From NCBI RefSeq assembly GCF_033807575.1, contig NC_084730.1:5005986-5069985 (forward strand): a DNA stretch of 64,000 bases, in the 5' to 3' direction. Below the pieces are notes generated by a model, which saw nothing but the letters and a program-made list of their open reading frames with translations, did not search any database and had not been told where the DNA came from. The stretch is from Cydia pomonella (lineage: Eukaryota; Arthropoda; Insecta; Lepidoptera; Tortricidae). Both the position numbers and the translations under genes were made by a program. Positions 26,301 to 38,240 of the stretch are shown here, one piece after another. How positions within the stretch are numbered: the first letter of the stretch is position 1; every line of letters starts with the position of its first letter.

Positions 26301-29300
26301 TACTGTCACACTGTTACCATGTTCTACAGAGCCACTAGTGATAGTTACCCTTGGCGTGCAGGCAAGCTCTGGCGACGGCGCGGTAGAGCGCGGTGGCGCC
26401 GCAGTCGGCCGACGGCGCGTCGATGAGCGGCTACTGTCACACTGTTACCATGTTCTACAGAGCCACTAGTGATAGTTACCCTTGGCGTGCAGGCAAGCTC
26501 TGGCGACGGCGCGGTAGAGCGCGGTGGCGCCGCAGTCGGCCGACGGCGCGTCGATGAGCGGCTACTGTCACACTGTTACCATGTTCTACAGAGCCACTAG
26601 TGATAGTTACCCTTGGCGTGCAGGCAAGCTCTGGCGACGGCGCGGTAGAGCGCGGTGGCGCCGCAGTCGGCCGACGGCGCGTCGATGAGCGGCTACTGTC
26701 ACACTGTTACCATGTTCTACAGAGCCACTAGTGATAGTTACCCTTGGCGTGCAGGCAAGCTCTGGCGACGGCGCGGTAGAGCGCGGTGGCGCCGCAGTCG
26801 GCCGACGGCGCGTCGATGAGCGAGCCGGCGCGGTCGGCGAGCAGGGACACGTTCAAAGGGATAGCTGCCTCCGCTGCTATCATTAGCGGATTGTAACCTG
26901 GAATTGAATTGAATTGAAAGACCGAGCAATCCAAAACACGAGCGTAGATGTCCGTAAAGTGTAATCTTGAACATTGCGAGTGTTAGAAGTCACGGAGGTT
27001 AAACAAACTTTGCTACCGAATGAAGCACTTTTTTTTTTCACCACACCGATGCTTTGACAGTAAATCCTTACCTTGGTCATCAAACATCTCGCTAATGCAG
27101 TTATACATTAATCTTGTAAGTTCGTTGTCCGACTTGGATTCCAGTTCGGGTCGCCAGAAATCTAGGTTGTTTTTGAGCACGCTCCTATAAACAAATTATA
27201 AATAGTAAAAAAATAAAGCTTTATTAATCTACATAAAAAAGTACCCACACAAAAACCAATAGTATAAGCCAGAAGTCATTATTTTCTGAAAAATCTTAAC
27301 AGCGCGATTCAGGATTTTGCCACGTACGGAACAGCGTCATCTAACGTGAAACTCGTGCACTAAATTACTTACACTCACGACTAAAAATACCTAGCGTGTG
27401 TGTCGCAGTAAGCCAGCAACGTCTTCAGCTGTGGTGAATCTATTTCAGCAGCCATATGTAAGCTGCAACGCCTCTCCTGGTCGCAGAGGAGTGGATCGGC
27501 GCCATTTTGAAGAAGTATATTGGTACAGGCGACGGAAACGTTCTGTCGCACCGCCATGTGGAGAGCCGACTGAAATGGAAACATTATAAATATTCAATTT
27601 AGGCGTAATTATAAATAATATCATCTTTAAAAATAACAGACTTGATAAAAAAAAGGTTCCAGAATCGGGCATAAAGTGACAACAGGGAACGAACTTTTAT
27701 TTTACTCTGTCAGGTTTTTTTTTAATAATTTGAGAGATTGAAAAGCTGCTTTATTTCTCCTATGCAGGTCAAAAAAGGCGATTTTTCGTATATGAGTGAA
27801 AGTATACTGTCAAAAAGTTATAAAATCGTTAAATAAGACTGTTATTAGTTATCACACTGATGCGGTATCCGTATGAAGCAACGGTGTGTGAGGGAGACGG
27901 TCATATAAATATAAATAGCGCTATCTCGCTCGCATGCCATCCGGATACGGAGCCAGCTATCCGTGTGCCGCCCATACAAAATTATAGCTAGAGAAGTTCA
28001 CATCTAGTTGCATTTTAATTTTTAATTTCATTTGTCCAAAAATTTATGAGATAGAACAAATACTGTTTTGTTTTATGAAGGTTGAAATTCCAATGACAAT
28101 GTACATCGTAAACATAGCGGCACGAAGCTATAGAACTGCTGGGAAGTATATATAGTCCTAGTATGCGGTCTAATTTAAGATCTATTTGATTAGATCTATG
28201 CCAACGCAATAGAGTTCAAAATGAGTCAATACCGCGTACGTAGAACTACTGGGAAGTACCAGAGTTATCAAATAACGGTGAAATGTTACGTCAGCAAGAA
28301 AAATGTAAATACTGACCAAAAGTCACCGGGAAAAACTCACTAATCGGAATTTGCTAACTTGAGTCGATACCGCGTACTCTAAATAGTCCTGGTATGCGGT
28401 CTAATTTAAGTTCTATTTGAGTTCTATGCCAACGCAATAGAGTTCAAAATGAGTCAACACCGTGTACGTAGAACTACTGGGAAGTACCGGAGTTATCAAA
28501 TAACTGTGAAATGTTACGTCAACAGGAAAAATGTACATTCTGACCAAAAGTTAGAGGAAAAAACGCACTAATCGGAATTTGGTAACTTGAGTCGATACCG
28601 CGTGCTCTAAAAAGTCCTGTATGAGGTCTAATTTAAGTTCTATGCCAACGCAATAGAGTTCAAACTGAGTCAACATCGTGTACCTATTTTAAGAAGATCT
28701 TACACAGCTGGCTCGTTCTAATTTAAATTTTATACCAACGCATTAGAGTTCTAATTCCGTGTAGTGGAGTTATGACGTTTTTACTACGCATTAACATTTA
28801 CAACAAGCAGTACACAATAAAATTGCACTCATAATGACATGCCTATAGCAATGTGCATTTCAAACCAAAATCAACTTAAAATCTTGTACAATAAAGTCTA
28901 TATCAGTTTAAAGAAACATCATTAATTGTCAGAGTCTATTAGTCGTAACTCACATTGTCAGTTATGATGTGAAATGAACTAAGTCTATACGAATAAAGTC
29001 TATATTGGACTAATACTGTTAATAGGGACTTTCCCTAAGTAAAGTACCTTGATATAAACTCGATATGTCTGTTATCGTCAATGAAAACATGTTATTTATG
29101 TATAATATAAATGAAGTATTTTAATAGGTTAATACCGGCACTTATGACATACGAAAATAAGTTGTTTATTATCTGTAAATTGTAATTTAAAGACTTAATA
29201 AAACAACCATTAAATTATTGTAAATTACAAACATGTACATTAGTTATGAAAGATGCAATGTTGATCTTTGACGCGAGTGCTTATTTTAAAAGTCGAGCAT

Positions 29301-32300
29301 ACGACGGTTCCCAAATCAGAAAGTAATATTTCGAGAGTTAGCTAAGAAAGATAAACTTTATCCGATAGTGGGGAAATAAATTTTTCACCACACGAACTGG
29401 TAAAGGCCCTCTTGATTGTTCAAAAACGAATAAGAAAGTTGCATTTTATCCACATGTGGGGCAAAGTAATCAGATGCAAATTTTGAGTTGCTTCCTTATG
29501 ATAGTAAGTAGAATTGACTTTTAAATGATGATTTTGAATGATTATTTTTTATTACGTTCATTTGGATTTGATTTCATTTGATTTTTTTAGTATTTCATAG
29601 TTAGTAGTTTCCTCGTGTTGGTGTGGTGAACATTTTTGTGTTTCACTCGGAGGCAAAGTTTGTTTAAACCTCGTGCCTTGAAACCCTCGCAACACTCAAG
29701 ATTGCACTTCTCGAACCACTCGGTACGCTCGTGGTTCTATTTTGGAATCTTTCGGTTGCTCGGATATCAATATTAGCACGAGCGGTTAAACAACAACTTT
29801 GCCCCCTTGTAAAACAAATAACTATTGATGCCCTAATGTAAAAAAAGAAGTTATATAATTAATAATATATGAACTTACCAAGCCACCTGCGGGTATATCG
29901 ACGGATTCATGTCGAGCTCGCAACGATGCGCACTGTCTCCTTACAAGGTCCACATCATTGTGTAGCACTGCGATATGGAGAGGGCTGCAAACAAACACAA
30001 TGTTTAGATATTATAACACCGCTCCTCGCTTCGCTCGTTGTCGTCAAATATGAACTAAGCTCTCTCCCTAGTGGCTAGCAGCGTTTAGGGAACGGGGTGG
30101 ACACACGTAATGTAATGAGAATAGCCTTAAAAAAAGCGAAATCGATATTTTCAACTCACTGCTAACGGTATTTTCTTAGTCATCATACATCACGAGAATA
30201 GACAATTTAACAATTTTAACATGTTGCGATAATTCATTATGTAATTTTGTATTTTACTGTAGTTTTAAGGTTTATTAATTTATAATTTTAGGATAAGTTT
30301 TGCTCATTGTTATTTTTTCTTGCTGTGCATGAAAATTTTGGAGGGCATTTTGGTAACAAATTCGTTACTGGTGAATTTCCAATATGACTTGGAACTCCGG
30401 TAGCCGTCTAAGTAGTGTAACGCTAGGGTGGCATTGTATATGAAACGTTTCATTACAATCCAACTCTACAAAAATGAGAACGCAACACCGTATGTATGGT
30501 AAGGTGAAATTTGGCCGAGCTTACTGCGAACTCATAAGTGCAATGCATAATCTCAATGTTTAATGCATTTTCCTATACTTTTGTTCTCTGGGTTTATGTT
30601 TTCCCCCCTGGAAGGATAAATATTAAAATATATAGTGACCTAGTAATACCTACATCTAAGATCAATATAACACTCCTCCTGCTTTTAGTATTAAATTCGC
30701 CTATACAACAGTATTAGACACTGCGAAAATCTAAAATCGAAATTACGTTATCTGCCTCTCTATCACTCTTGCGTATTCGAGGGACAGAGAGACAGATAAC
30801 GAAATTTCGCGCCCCAAAAAAAATTGTCATAAGCACACAAATAAGTGCCCTTACCAGAATTCGAACCTGGGACCTTCTGCTTCGTATTCAATTGAATGAC
30901 AGTTCTGTTTAAAGACATTTATTCTCATTAGAACAGAATAGTTCACTTAGTTATTACAATAAATTAACATTATGTAACATATTCCAACACATCTTAGTAA
31001 ATATTATTATATATATATTCTTTCAGCTTAGTTTTATCCTTTTGACCGCCACCGTCGGCTATGGCCGACTTCTGAAAGACTTGCCAAGGACGCCAACGAC
31101 GGCTACAGCCGACAGTTTCGCCAATGCAACAGGGACTAACGCGGGACTCCGTAAAGTTCAATTTCGCTTAAATAATCGTAATCGCCTACGTCCGGGGCAC
31201 GGCATGTTCCTTCGCCGTCTGGCGTTCAAAAGGTTAAACATTGTCTCTGAATGACTTTCTTTAACATCTTTTGGTAGGTTGTTATACACGTGTCAATGCC
31301 TTACCGCCTCAATGCCTTTGATACCAAACGCCAACAACGTAAAGAGAGACCGATACCCTCTCACACGTATACATACAACGCGTCTGGTCAACTATATTGT
31401 AACACATTAGGGCCCATAATCGGCGTAATCCGTAATTGCTGAGGTCGCCGTCATCGAAATCGATGAGGAGGACTATAATATATACATGTGTGCACCTTCA
31501 GATAAGTTACATTTACTCAATGGCAATGTTATTACAGGGTTTGCCCCACTGATATCAGATAAAGTTAATCTTATCAAATATCAACAACTCATACATTTCC
31601 AGAAATTGGAGTAACATTTCTTGGAAGTATTGTAATCATAAGTGCAATAAGCTGTATCTATGAGGAAATACGTGTTTGATGGGAAAAGGGACTTTTTACA
31701 GGCAGAATTTTATGATTTACCATAGCGGCGTTACCGTTTTAACTTGGGCATTTTTAGGGTTCCGTACCTCGAAAGGAAAAAACCGAACCCTTATAGGATC
31801 ACTTTGATGTCCGTCTATCTGTCTGTCAAGACCCTTTTTCTCAGGAACGCGTGGAGATATCAAGCTGTAATTTATATCAAATACTCAGCTCTAATATCCC
31901 TTGGAGCTGTGAAAAAGTCAAACTTTTAAGCCAACGCAATCAAAAGATACAGCCGTTTATGCCGCAAATTTCCGTGAACTCAGAATCTTAAAATTTGGTA
32001 CGAAGCAATGTCTTGTTCTATAAGGGCTTGTGATATAAAGGAAAAATTGCGAAAACCGAAAATTTTAGTTACATCATATAATAATACACAACTACAGGTT
32101 TGCACGGAACCCTCGGTGCGCGAGTCCGACTCGCACTTGGCCGGTTTTTCTTTCCTATTTTCGGATGTTCTCCTGTACAGGTCGCAATTCTTAACCGATT
32201 CTCGTGAAATTTTGTGACTCCTGTATTGATTGCACACCTCAGCAATAAAGAGTATTTTTATTAAATAGATTTTTTTGGTTGATGCAGTTTTTGGAATTTT

Positions 32301-34840
32301 TTCAAAGTGCGGAATTTAGCATAAAAGACTTAGGTTTAGGTACTTTTTTATTTTTATACTATTAGTGGCAAACAAGCATACGGCCCATCTGATGATAAGC
32401 AGTTTCCGTAGCCTATGTACGCCTGCAACATGCGCGTTGCCGATCGAATACTCCACCGAACACTGTCTATGATCGTAATATGATAAGATTCATATACAAG
32501 CCGTGTCTTATCCAACCTCGACATTGGCAGAATCATCAACACCTTGATGGAGCCATAACACGAAAAATTGATTAATTGACTCATCCCTACTGCCTTGCCT
32601 CTCATATGGCCGTCAAACCTGGACGTTAACTCAGTCAACCAAAAATAAAAATACAGACCCAAAGAGCAATGGAAAGAAACTGTTTAGGCATAAAACTATA
32701 AGACAGAATAAGATGCTCCAACAGCTGCAGGAGTCATTTATCCAGAAAAACAAAATATAAATTACAATATATACAACATGTCTCATGTAAGTGGGACTGA
32801 TCTCGACATTTCTGCCGCTGCTGCATGCACCCTGAAAGGTGGGCCAAAATGGTTACCGAGTGGGACCCACGGAACAGCATAGATGGTGCTGGCTGGCGTG
32901 TAGGCACGGTGAAAAGTAGATGGCGGGACGACTTGGACGTATATTATCTGGATTGGTGGGAAACTACAAACAACAGGGTTGAGTGGAGAATGCAAGGGGA
33001 GGCCTTTGCCCAGCAGTGGGACAGTAAATAAGGCTAATAAAAAAATTAAAAATAATACATGTCTCTACTCTCTGGACATTGACCGAGATCCCGAGAAGAG
33101 TTCCTTCTCAAGAATGTTCTAATATGGTTCATTATTTGATTAGATAAACATTAAATAAAATATATTTCTAAAGTTAAGTTAAATCAAATAAATCATTAAT
33201 AAATAGGAGCATACTGTATTAGTCATTCTTTTTTTTTCATAGGCAGGGATCACACCTGATGGTAAGTGATGATGCGGTCTACGGTGAAGCATGCTTACCT
33301 ATGAGATACCTATTTACTCTAGCCTTGAAGAGATTCAGATTGTACTCATGCGGAAACACAGACTTGGGCAGGGCATTCCACTCCTTGGCAGTTCGCATAT
33401 GGAATGTTGTAGTGAAACGCTTCATGTGTATTTGTGGAATACCTACCATGAAGCGATGACGAAGTAGTAGTAGTCCGATGGTGAAATGGGGACGCAGGAA
33501 TAAGGTTGTGCAATTCCTCGGTACAATCTCCGAAATGTATCCTATAAAAGATCGTTAAACTGGCAACCTTAAACCAACCAACATTCACAATGATGATAAG
33601 AAGTGACACTAGTGACATGACATACTCTTTAATTACCGTGTACCTACATACATGCTGTTCCGAAGTATCGTAGATCATTGATTTACCCGTTAATACTGTT
33701 GCGTTTGGAATGAGACTTACTACATAGGTTAGAAATACCCTAATCGACATCTATGTCCAAAGGGTAGAGACACATTATATATCAAATCTATAACTTTCTC
33801 TGTAGAATAACAAAGCTCTAATAAATAAATAAAAAAATAAATACTCACTAATATCCATCTTCATCCTGTTCCAAGCACAATTTGAAGTCAATGAATGTCT
33901 GATGCCATATAAGTTTCAACGCTTCCTCATGTGTCACATTTTTGAGGACCTCTGGAGTAGCGATATGGAACTCATCCTCAGGTTTAATCGGTATCATTAT
34001 AACACTACCGTCTCGCAGTCTGATCTCCGTAGAATTTAGTGTTCTATCTGTTACTTTGTCTATCTGGTCCAGAAACTTCTCTGTGTTTTCAAGAATCCCA
34101 GGAACACTTGGCCAACTGGACGCTGATATGTTACTGACATCCGAAATATTACTATCTTCGTCAATCACTTCTTTTAAATCTGGAAGTGATTTCTCTCTAA
34201 ATTGTTGGACTTTCTCTTCTGCCTTTTTTTTGGTTAAGTTTTTCTTCACATCACTAGGATTTACCACAAATTTCTTCACGTTGTCTGTAACTACATACGG
34301 GGCTAACGGTCTTCGTATCCGTTTCCTTCTTTCTTTAAGGAGCAAATTTAATCTGGTATCAACAGTTTGACTTGATGTACTCACACATTCTTTCTTAACC
34401 TCAGTAATTTCCATACTACTCTGTGTCCCAATGGTGTTAAAATTTTTCTGCGGGCTCAACAATGCTAAAATGCCTCTTACTTTTGTTTCCTCATTGAATA
34501 CGGATGATAAAGCAGACAACACTGTTTCGTAATTCTTCTGTCCTATAGTAGCAGCGACGTTGTCTGACGTAGTTTCCACGCAAATTCCCCGACTAGTACA
34601 CCTGGCGACCGTCCGACACGACTTGTTATACAAATTCATTCGATTCACTATCACTACCTCCTGGGACTCCCCCTTTAAAAAGTCACAATCCGGCGACGAA
34701 TATATGATCTCATCTTTGTATTGCTGAATCGGTCTATAAGGCAATTTGGTCAAAACTTTTGGCGGATGAAGATACATTTTCCTGTTATTAATTATTATCG
34801 GTTTAAGTATCATCTTCTTCGAGGCCGACGCTTCTGACAT
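22236..34840 (-). CDS. IkB/Bcl-3-like ankyrin-repeat protein gene (6 coding exons, 894 aa)
   Basis: Six exons, at 34840-33849, 29984-29879, 27569-27391, 27184-27072, 26897-26742 and 23374-22236, join with matching phases into 895 codons including the stop. Start is the ATG at 34840; the frame extends 8 codons upstream only without an ATG. Residues 1-330 look disordered and charged. Residues about 328-560 hold ankyrin repeats (PLHIAV, SALHMAV, NGADPLLCD, CSLHMAAE, YNPLMIAAE, TALYRAV, EHGADPSIEN). Residues about 560-894 are Lys/Thr/Pro-rich and end in RKRKLL. Ankyrin repeats bind proteins; a short block between two long disordered tails, opening with a DEDGY...LHIAV-type first repeat, recalls nuclear IkB proteins (Bcl-3, IkB-zeta), which would act on NF-kB/Rel factors. 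The ankyrin call is firm; the IkB-like role is inference and another ankyrin scaffold is possible. Exon 5 carries a 12-copy tandem array at its donor site. Confidence 0.85.
23600..23830. repeat. Short internal duplication in ankyrin intron 5
   Basis: A ~75-bp motif (GTTCCGAT...CACAAGATGGCAGA) occurs twice in tandem at about 23709 and 23786. No gene. Confidence 0.6.
24080..25110. repeat. Composite dispersed repeat in ankyrin intron 5
   Basis: 24080-24600 matches 42620-43300 (ACCCTTAGGGTACTTCCTGA, CCCCCAACCCTTTAAATTAG); 24600-25110 matches 43305-43555 and 53395-53575 (ATGTTGCCAAGACGAAACC). A minus-strand poly(A) retroposon is nested at about 24728-24895. Confidence 0.75.
25292..26822 (-). repeat. 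12-copy, 131-bp tandem array containing exon 3' end and splice donor
   Basis: Units start at 25292, 25423, 25554, 25685, 25816, 25947, 26078, 26209, 26340, 26471, 26602 and 26733, a constant 131 bp, and look identical by eye. The 12th copy is the 3' end of the real ankyrin exon 5. Read on the minus strand, each extra unit is an 82-nt copy of the exon end, a GTAACT donor, and 49 nt ending ACAGTAG just before the next exon copy. The array lies inside the intron between exons 5 and 6. Confidence 0.97.
26742..26897 (-). CDS. Ankyrin gene coding exon 5 (ankyrin repeats 4-5), source of the 131-bp array
   Basis: Acceptor CAATTCCAG, preceded by a short GAATT-type microsatellite at 26899-26918. Reads GYNPLMIAAEAAIPLNVSLL, then CGATALYRAVARACLHAK, and ends AAG G before a GTAACT donor. 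The trailing G joins the first bases of the next exon to give Asp, so this donor is supported by phase. The last ~81 nt of the exon, its donor and intron sequence are repeated eleven more times downstream in the intron. Confidence 0.8.
27072..27184 (-). CDS. Ankyrin gene coding exon 4 (inter-repeat linker)
   Basis: Acceptor TTGTTTATAG, donor GTAAGG. Encodes a helix-prone insertion (SVLKNNLDFWRPELESKS, then DNELTRLMYNC) between ankyrin repeats 3 and 4, finishing MFDDQ before a split Gly codon. 113 nt; phases fit both neighbours. An insertion here is unusual for a compact ankyrin domain. Confidence 0.8.
27391..27569 (-). CDS. Ankyrin gene coding exon 3 (ankyrin repeats 2-3)
   Basis: Acceptor TTCCATTTCAG, donor GTATTT. 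Reads SALHMAVRQNVSVAC, then NGADPLLCDQERRCSLHMAAE: two successive repeats with the usual G-A-D-P turn. 179 nt, ends with AG as the first two bases of a split Arg codon. Confidence 0.85.
28137..28720. repeat. Three-copy ~230-bp degenerate tandem repeat
   Basis: Units open at about 28155, 28386 and 28613 with AGTCCT[AG]GTATGCGG; shared CCAACGCAATAGAGTTCAAA and GAACTACTGGGAAGTACC. Lies in ankyrin intron 2. Confidence 0.75.
28730..29870. other. Ankyrin intron 2, no gene seen
   Basis: AT-rich; only the repeat at 29640-29825 (shared with 6585-6780) is recognisable. Confidence 0.5.
29879..29984 (-). CDS. Ankyrin gene coding exon 2 (ankyrin repeat 1)
   Basis: Flanked by a TTTGCAG acceptor and GTAAGT donor on the minus strand. 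Begins with the C that completes the Tyr codon from exon 1 and reads PLHIAVLHNDVDLVRRQC, the core helices of an ankyrin repeat, then a loop ending DIPAGGL. 106 nt, ends in phase 0. Confidence 0.85.
30090..31750. other. Ankyrin intron 1, proximal part
   Basis: No exon supported. 30720-30825 is a small inverted repeat (TTACGTTATCTG / CAGATAACGAAA). 31045-31110 holds two CGGCTAT/ACAG-CCGAC repeats. Confidence 0.5.
31754..32155. repeat. Dispersed repeat, GGTTCCGTA...ACTCGCACTTGGCC family
   Basis: Begins TTAGGGTTCCGTACC and ends CCGACTCGCACTTGGCCGG. Related copies at 52595-52930, 53135-53350 and the outer ends of 60366-61223. Confidence 0.8.
32460..33045 (+). mobile_element. LINE reverse-transcriptase C-terminal remnant
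   Basis: Plus-strand frames read LLPCLSYGRQTWTLT, then RWAKMVTEWDPRN, SRWRDDLDVYYLDWW and MQGEAFAQQW, recognisable as the end of a LINE polyprotein. Frames are broken. A minus-strand poly(A) retroposon fragment abuts at 32348-32440. Confidence 0.75.
33232..33480 (-). mobile_element. LINE C-terminal remnant
   Basis: Minus frame: FTTTFHMRTAKEWNALPKS, then NLNLFKARVNRYLIGK and a stop. This is the RLWNxLP-type end of a non-LTR element, different from the neighbour at 32460-33045. Confidence 0.75.
33849..34840 (-). CDS. Ankyrin gene coding exon 1 (N-terminal 330 aa)
   Basis: Opens MSEASASKK and continues without a stop. It is rich in Lys, Ser, Asp and Val and has a basic cluster (KERRKRIRR) that could serve as a nuclear localisation signal. 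Near its end comes a more ordered, acidic piece (EALKLIWHQTFIDFKL) leading to DEDGY, the entry to the first ankyrin repeat. It ends TAT TA followed by a GTGAGT donor, so the next codon is split 2+1. An in-frame TAG spanning the junction would end the protein if the intron were retained. Confidence 0.85.
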
Positions 34841-34879
34841 CTTTAACTTGTGTATATAAATCACCTCAGCATAAAAAAA

Positions 34880-37590
34880 ATATATTTTTGTAATTCAAAA
34901 TCGCATGAATTCGCTTACACAATTTAAATTGTTATTTTTAACGTAACCTCATTGCGCAGTGTTTACTTAATTATTTGTACGTCACATTATATCACACGAA
35001 TACATAGTAGAAACTAAATTACGGTTAGGGTATCCCCCAAGCAATCGAGGCAAGTACAAAAGTCCCCATATTGGATGTTTGACATTTGTTCAACGACCTT
35101 GGGAGATCCATTTTACATTTAAGCGCCAATTTATGTAGCGAACCCTTTTTTTATTTTTAAATATGAACTAGTTATTTTATCATTAAAATTGCAAATTATG
35201 TCCAAAAGTGGTGCACGTTTATAGTGTTAATTTTTAAACAGGTTATTTAAATTGAGATTCGTATTATAAAATATTTTGTTTGCCCCTCTTGCGTGAATTG
35301 GAATGGGGCGCAATTTGACAGCTTCTCATTGGGGTTACCATAACTAGGGTCTAACAGCGGGAAAACCCAACCAATGAAAAAGTTTCTATTAAATCAAAAT
35401 GATATTTTTATGAGGAATATTTTCATAACTTGTTAAACTGAGTGCATAGTTGACTAAAGTAATAAAAACTTCATTTATTTTTAATAATAAAAATTTCGAA
35501 CCAGTTCTTTTTTTGTCACGAAACTTTACGTTTAACGTAATTTAATGTACAGTGAACCTAGTTTAATACTCGTTGTTACATTAATTGTACCAGCCTAAGG
35601 GTTATGACACATTGCGTCCGATTCGCAGTTGCTCCGTAGCGTTGTCTCGCTCAAACTTCGGAGCGACGTCGAATCGAAAGCAATGTGCCATGCCTCTAAG
35701 TCGAAAAAATCACCTGATATTAGATCTACTATACTGAAAATAATTACCCTTTAAATATATAAGTAAAATTAACGCCTATACAAAACCAACAGAAAGGAGC
35801 ATGGGCAGATTTTTATTGACACTGGCCTATGAACCAATAAGAATAAGCGGCATACCATCGAAAAGGTTTTTTTGTATGGCAAGACTTGTCAAATCTCTGT
35901 TTAAAAAAAGTGATACAATAAAACATAAAGCCCCCTCCAGACTATGCACATGAATCGTGGCGTGACTTCGCGGAGCGAACATACCGCGACGTTGACGTAG
36001 CGTCCACACTCGCACAACTTCAAGGCGATTTCGCAGTTTGGTTCGCGGCAAGATGGCGCCGAAGCGTCAGCTGATCGGATTTAGTTTGCGGCAAGGCACT
36101 GATTCAAACTGGGAACTGTCAAATTGATTTTTGGTTGATCAAGTTCGCACCATGGAGATATTTATAAGCCCGTGGTTCACATCGCACCCAATAAAAGTAG
36201 CCGCCATAGAAGGTTATGACAGTTTAACAGATTAACCGACTCGATCGTGAGCGAATCGCGGCTCGAAGCGATCGCGAGTGTGGAGTCTTGCAAGTTTGCG
36301 CTTCGCGTCTCCTTTGACGCGAGCCAAATACCGACAAAAAACGGAGAATAAGGCGCGAAGGCGTGAACAATCTTCGAAATCGACGCGAGGGCCCTCCACA
36401 CTCGCGTTCGCGGCTTCGCGCCTCGATTCGCGCACGAGTGTGGAGGGCCCTTAAGAAAACGAATAACAAACTAAAATATCGTGACATAAAATCATCTACA
36501 ATAACAAAACCTTCATGATCCTGCCACACAGGAACTTAGTATCGAAAAAATCTATGGCTGGTAAATACCCGAATGAACAAATGTGTTATTGCGTTTTGGA
36601 AAATATTACGTAATTGATTAATTCGGTACTTATCGGTTTTACTTTTATGTTATCTAGAAAAATGTATCATATTATATTGTATCTGATGCTTTATCTAGCG
36701 CTCAGTTAACTCACAATGATCAGTACAAAGTACAATTGTATTTCCACATTCGTCATTCATTGTTTATTTATTAGCAGGTGACCAGCTGGAGTAATTTGTG
36801 TCGGTTCAAACGCGCGCTGCTCGTATCGTCGATCCCAAACAACATTTATTATTATGTGTCCCAATTACCGAAACTTCAACTTCATGCTCCACTTTGATTA
36901 TAAGTTGCGTAGAAGTAACGTTTAGTAATAAGCAGGCAACACCGGTCATAAAATAGTTCAATGGTAGCGGCCTACGATTTCCCACGTGCGACATCCATGC
37001 GACATCCCCAAGGGCCTGACACTCTTTGATAGAGAAAGATAGTCTTATTGCGATTCCTATAAGAGGAAAGAGAAAATAGTGCAATGCTTTGTCTTTATCA
37101 CCGACCGGGTTTTTTTTCATGGTCGGGTTATGGCAGCTTAGGAAGGAGGCTGATGGCGATATACAGAAATTTATAAGAGTGAAAGAGACAAAATCCCGCA
37201 AGATGCCATACATTAAACTGTCAATCATATTGTCAAGAGTGCTAGTAAACAATGTGGTTTTCTTATTGTAGAAGATTTATAAAGTGAATGATTGTGTTTA
37301 TTAAGTATTTAATGGAGGTGTAAGATGTTTTTACGTACAATTAACATGGTGGGGTGTTCAGTGGTTGCCTACAAAAGCAATAGCTTGCGAAAATAAGCGG
37401 GTGTAACATTTCATGCGTAAGTACAAGTTTTTCGTATTTTGATCATGTATTTCTTTCTCAAATCTCACAGGAACCAAGTTACTGAGTTACATCATTAGTT
37501 GGATTATGAAAAACTTCATAAAATAGGAGATATCAGTAAATTATTGCTAAAAATAAAACAGAAAGTTTGGTTATGTAAACCAGTCAAATT
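34880..37590. other. Intergenic, upstream of the ankyrin gene
   Basis: No gene. 35590-35700 is an imperfect inverted repeat (ACATTGCGTCCGATTCG / CGAATCGAAAGCAATGTG). 35930-36455 is a CG-rich element with CCCTCCACACTCGCG / CGAGTGTGGAGGG ends. Confidence 0.5.
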
Positions 37591-37603
37591 CAGTAGTATT
37601 TTA

Positions 37604-37865
37604 TTTAGGGTTGCAAACAAATAGAAAAAAAAGTCCCCTGCAATTACCCCATATTTCGGGAGTTTCAAGCTATTTGATATTTCCAGCTTTCCGACGGAGG
37701 ATGAAATTGTTAAAGAATGGATTGCGGGAACTGGAAAATCAAATTGGATGCCTCACAAATACTCGCGTATTTGTTCCAAACATTTTGAACAACATTGTGT
37801 CCGCAAACTGGGCAAACGAACTTTCATCGAAAAGTTTTCTTTTCCAACCTTGTTCATACACGTAA
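37604..37865 (+). pseudogene. Degenerate THAP-like zinc-finger exon
   Basis: One frame reads SSFPTEDEIVKEWIAGTG, then WMPHKYSRICSKHFEQH and FSFPTLF, followed by GTAAGT. F-P...W...W.P...[IV]CS.HF...[FY]P is the body of a THAP domain (C2CH DNA-binding finger found in insect transposases and transcription factors). The N-terminal Cys pair would lie in another frame (GCKQIEKK), so a frameshift is implied. No partner exon found. Moderate confidence. Confidence 0.4.
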
Positions 37866-37887
37866 GTTGGCTGTTATTAAATAAGTA

Positions 37888-38240
37888 ATAGTAACTAGTG
37901 GGAATAACCCGTTACACTATACACTATATTAGAGTTGGTACATCTTATCATAGGTCTCACAGTGTTTTGAAGTATTTATTTGGGTTCTTGAACTCTAACA
38001 AATTATTGGGGGTAATTCAGTAATCACCCCCAATAATTTATTAGAGTTAATTCCCAGTGGAATTAAAAATCCTACCTATTACCAGTGGGAATTTTATTTC
38101 CCAGTAGTTACCAGTGGTAAAAGGTGGGAATAAAGTTAGTGTAACTACCTGTGGTAAAAGGTGGACAAAAGTTCCTAGTAGTTACCACTAGTAACAACTT
38201 GGTGGTAACTAGTAGGAATAACCCGTTGTACTATTAAGAC
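37888..38240. mobile_element. MITE with TAACTAGT[GA]GGAATAACCCGTT ends
   Basis: The end motif occurs at 37892 and 38206, with many internal TACCAGTGG/CCACTGGTA copies in both orientations, a subterminal-repeat pattern as in hAT-like MITEs. Confidence 0.6.

Noticed and set aside
25292..26822. CRISPR-like array
   Set aside because: Units are 131 bp, directly abutting, with no variable spacers, and contain exon sequence of a eukaryotic gene.
33942..34370. 142-codon plus-strand frame
   Set aside because: Shadow of ankyrin-gene exon 1.
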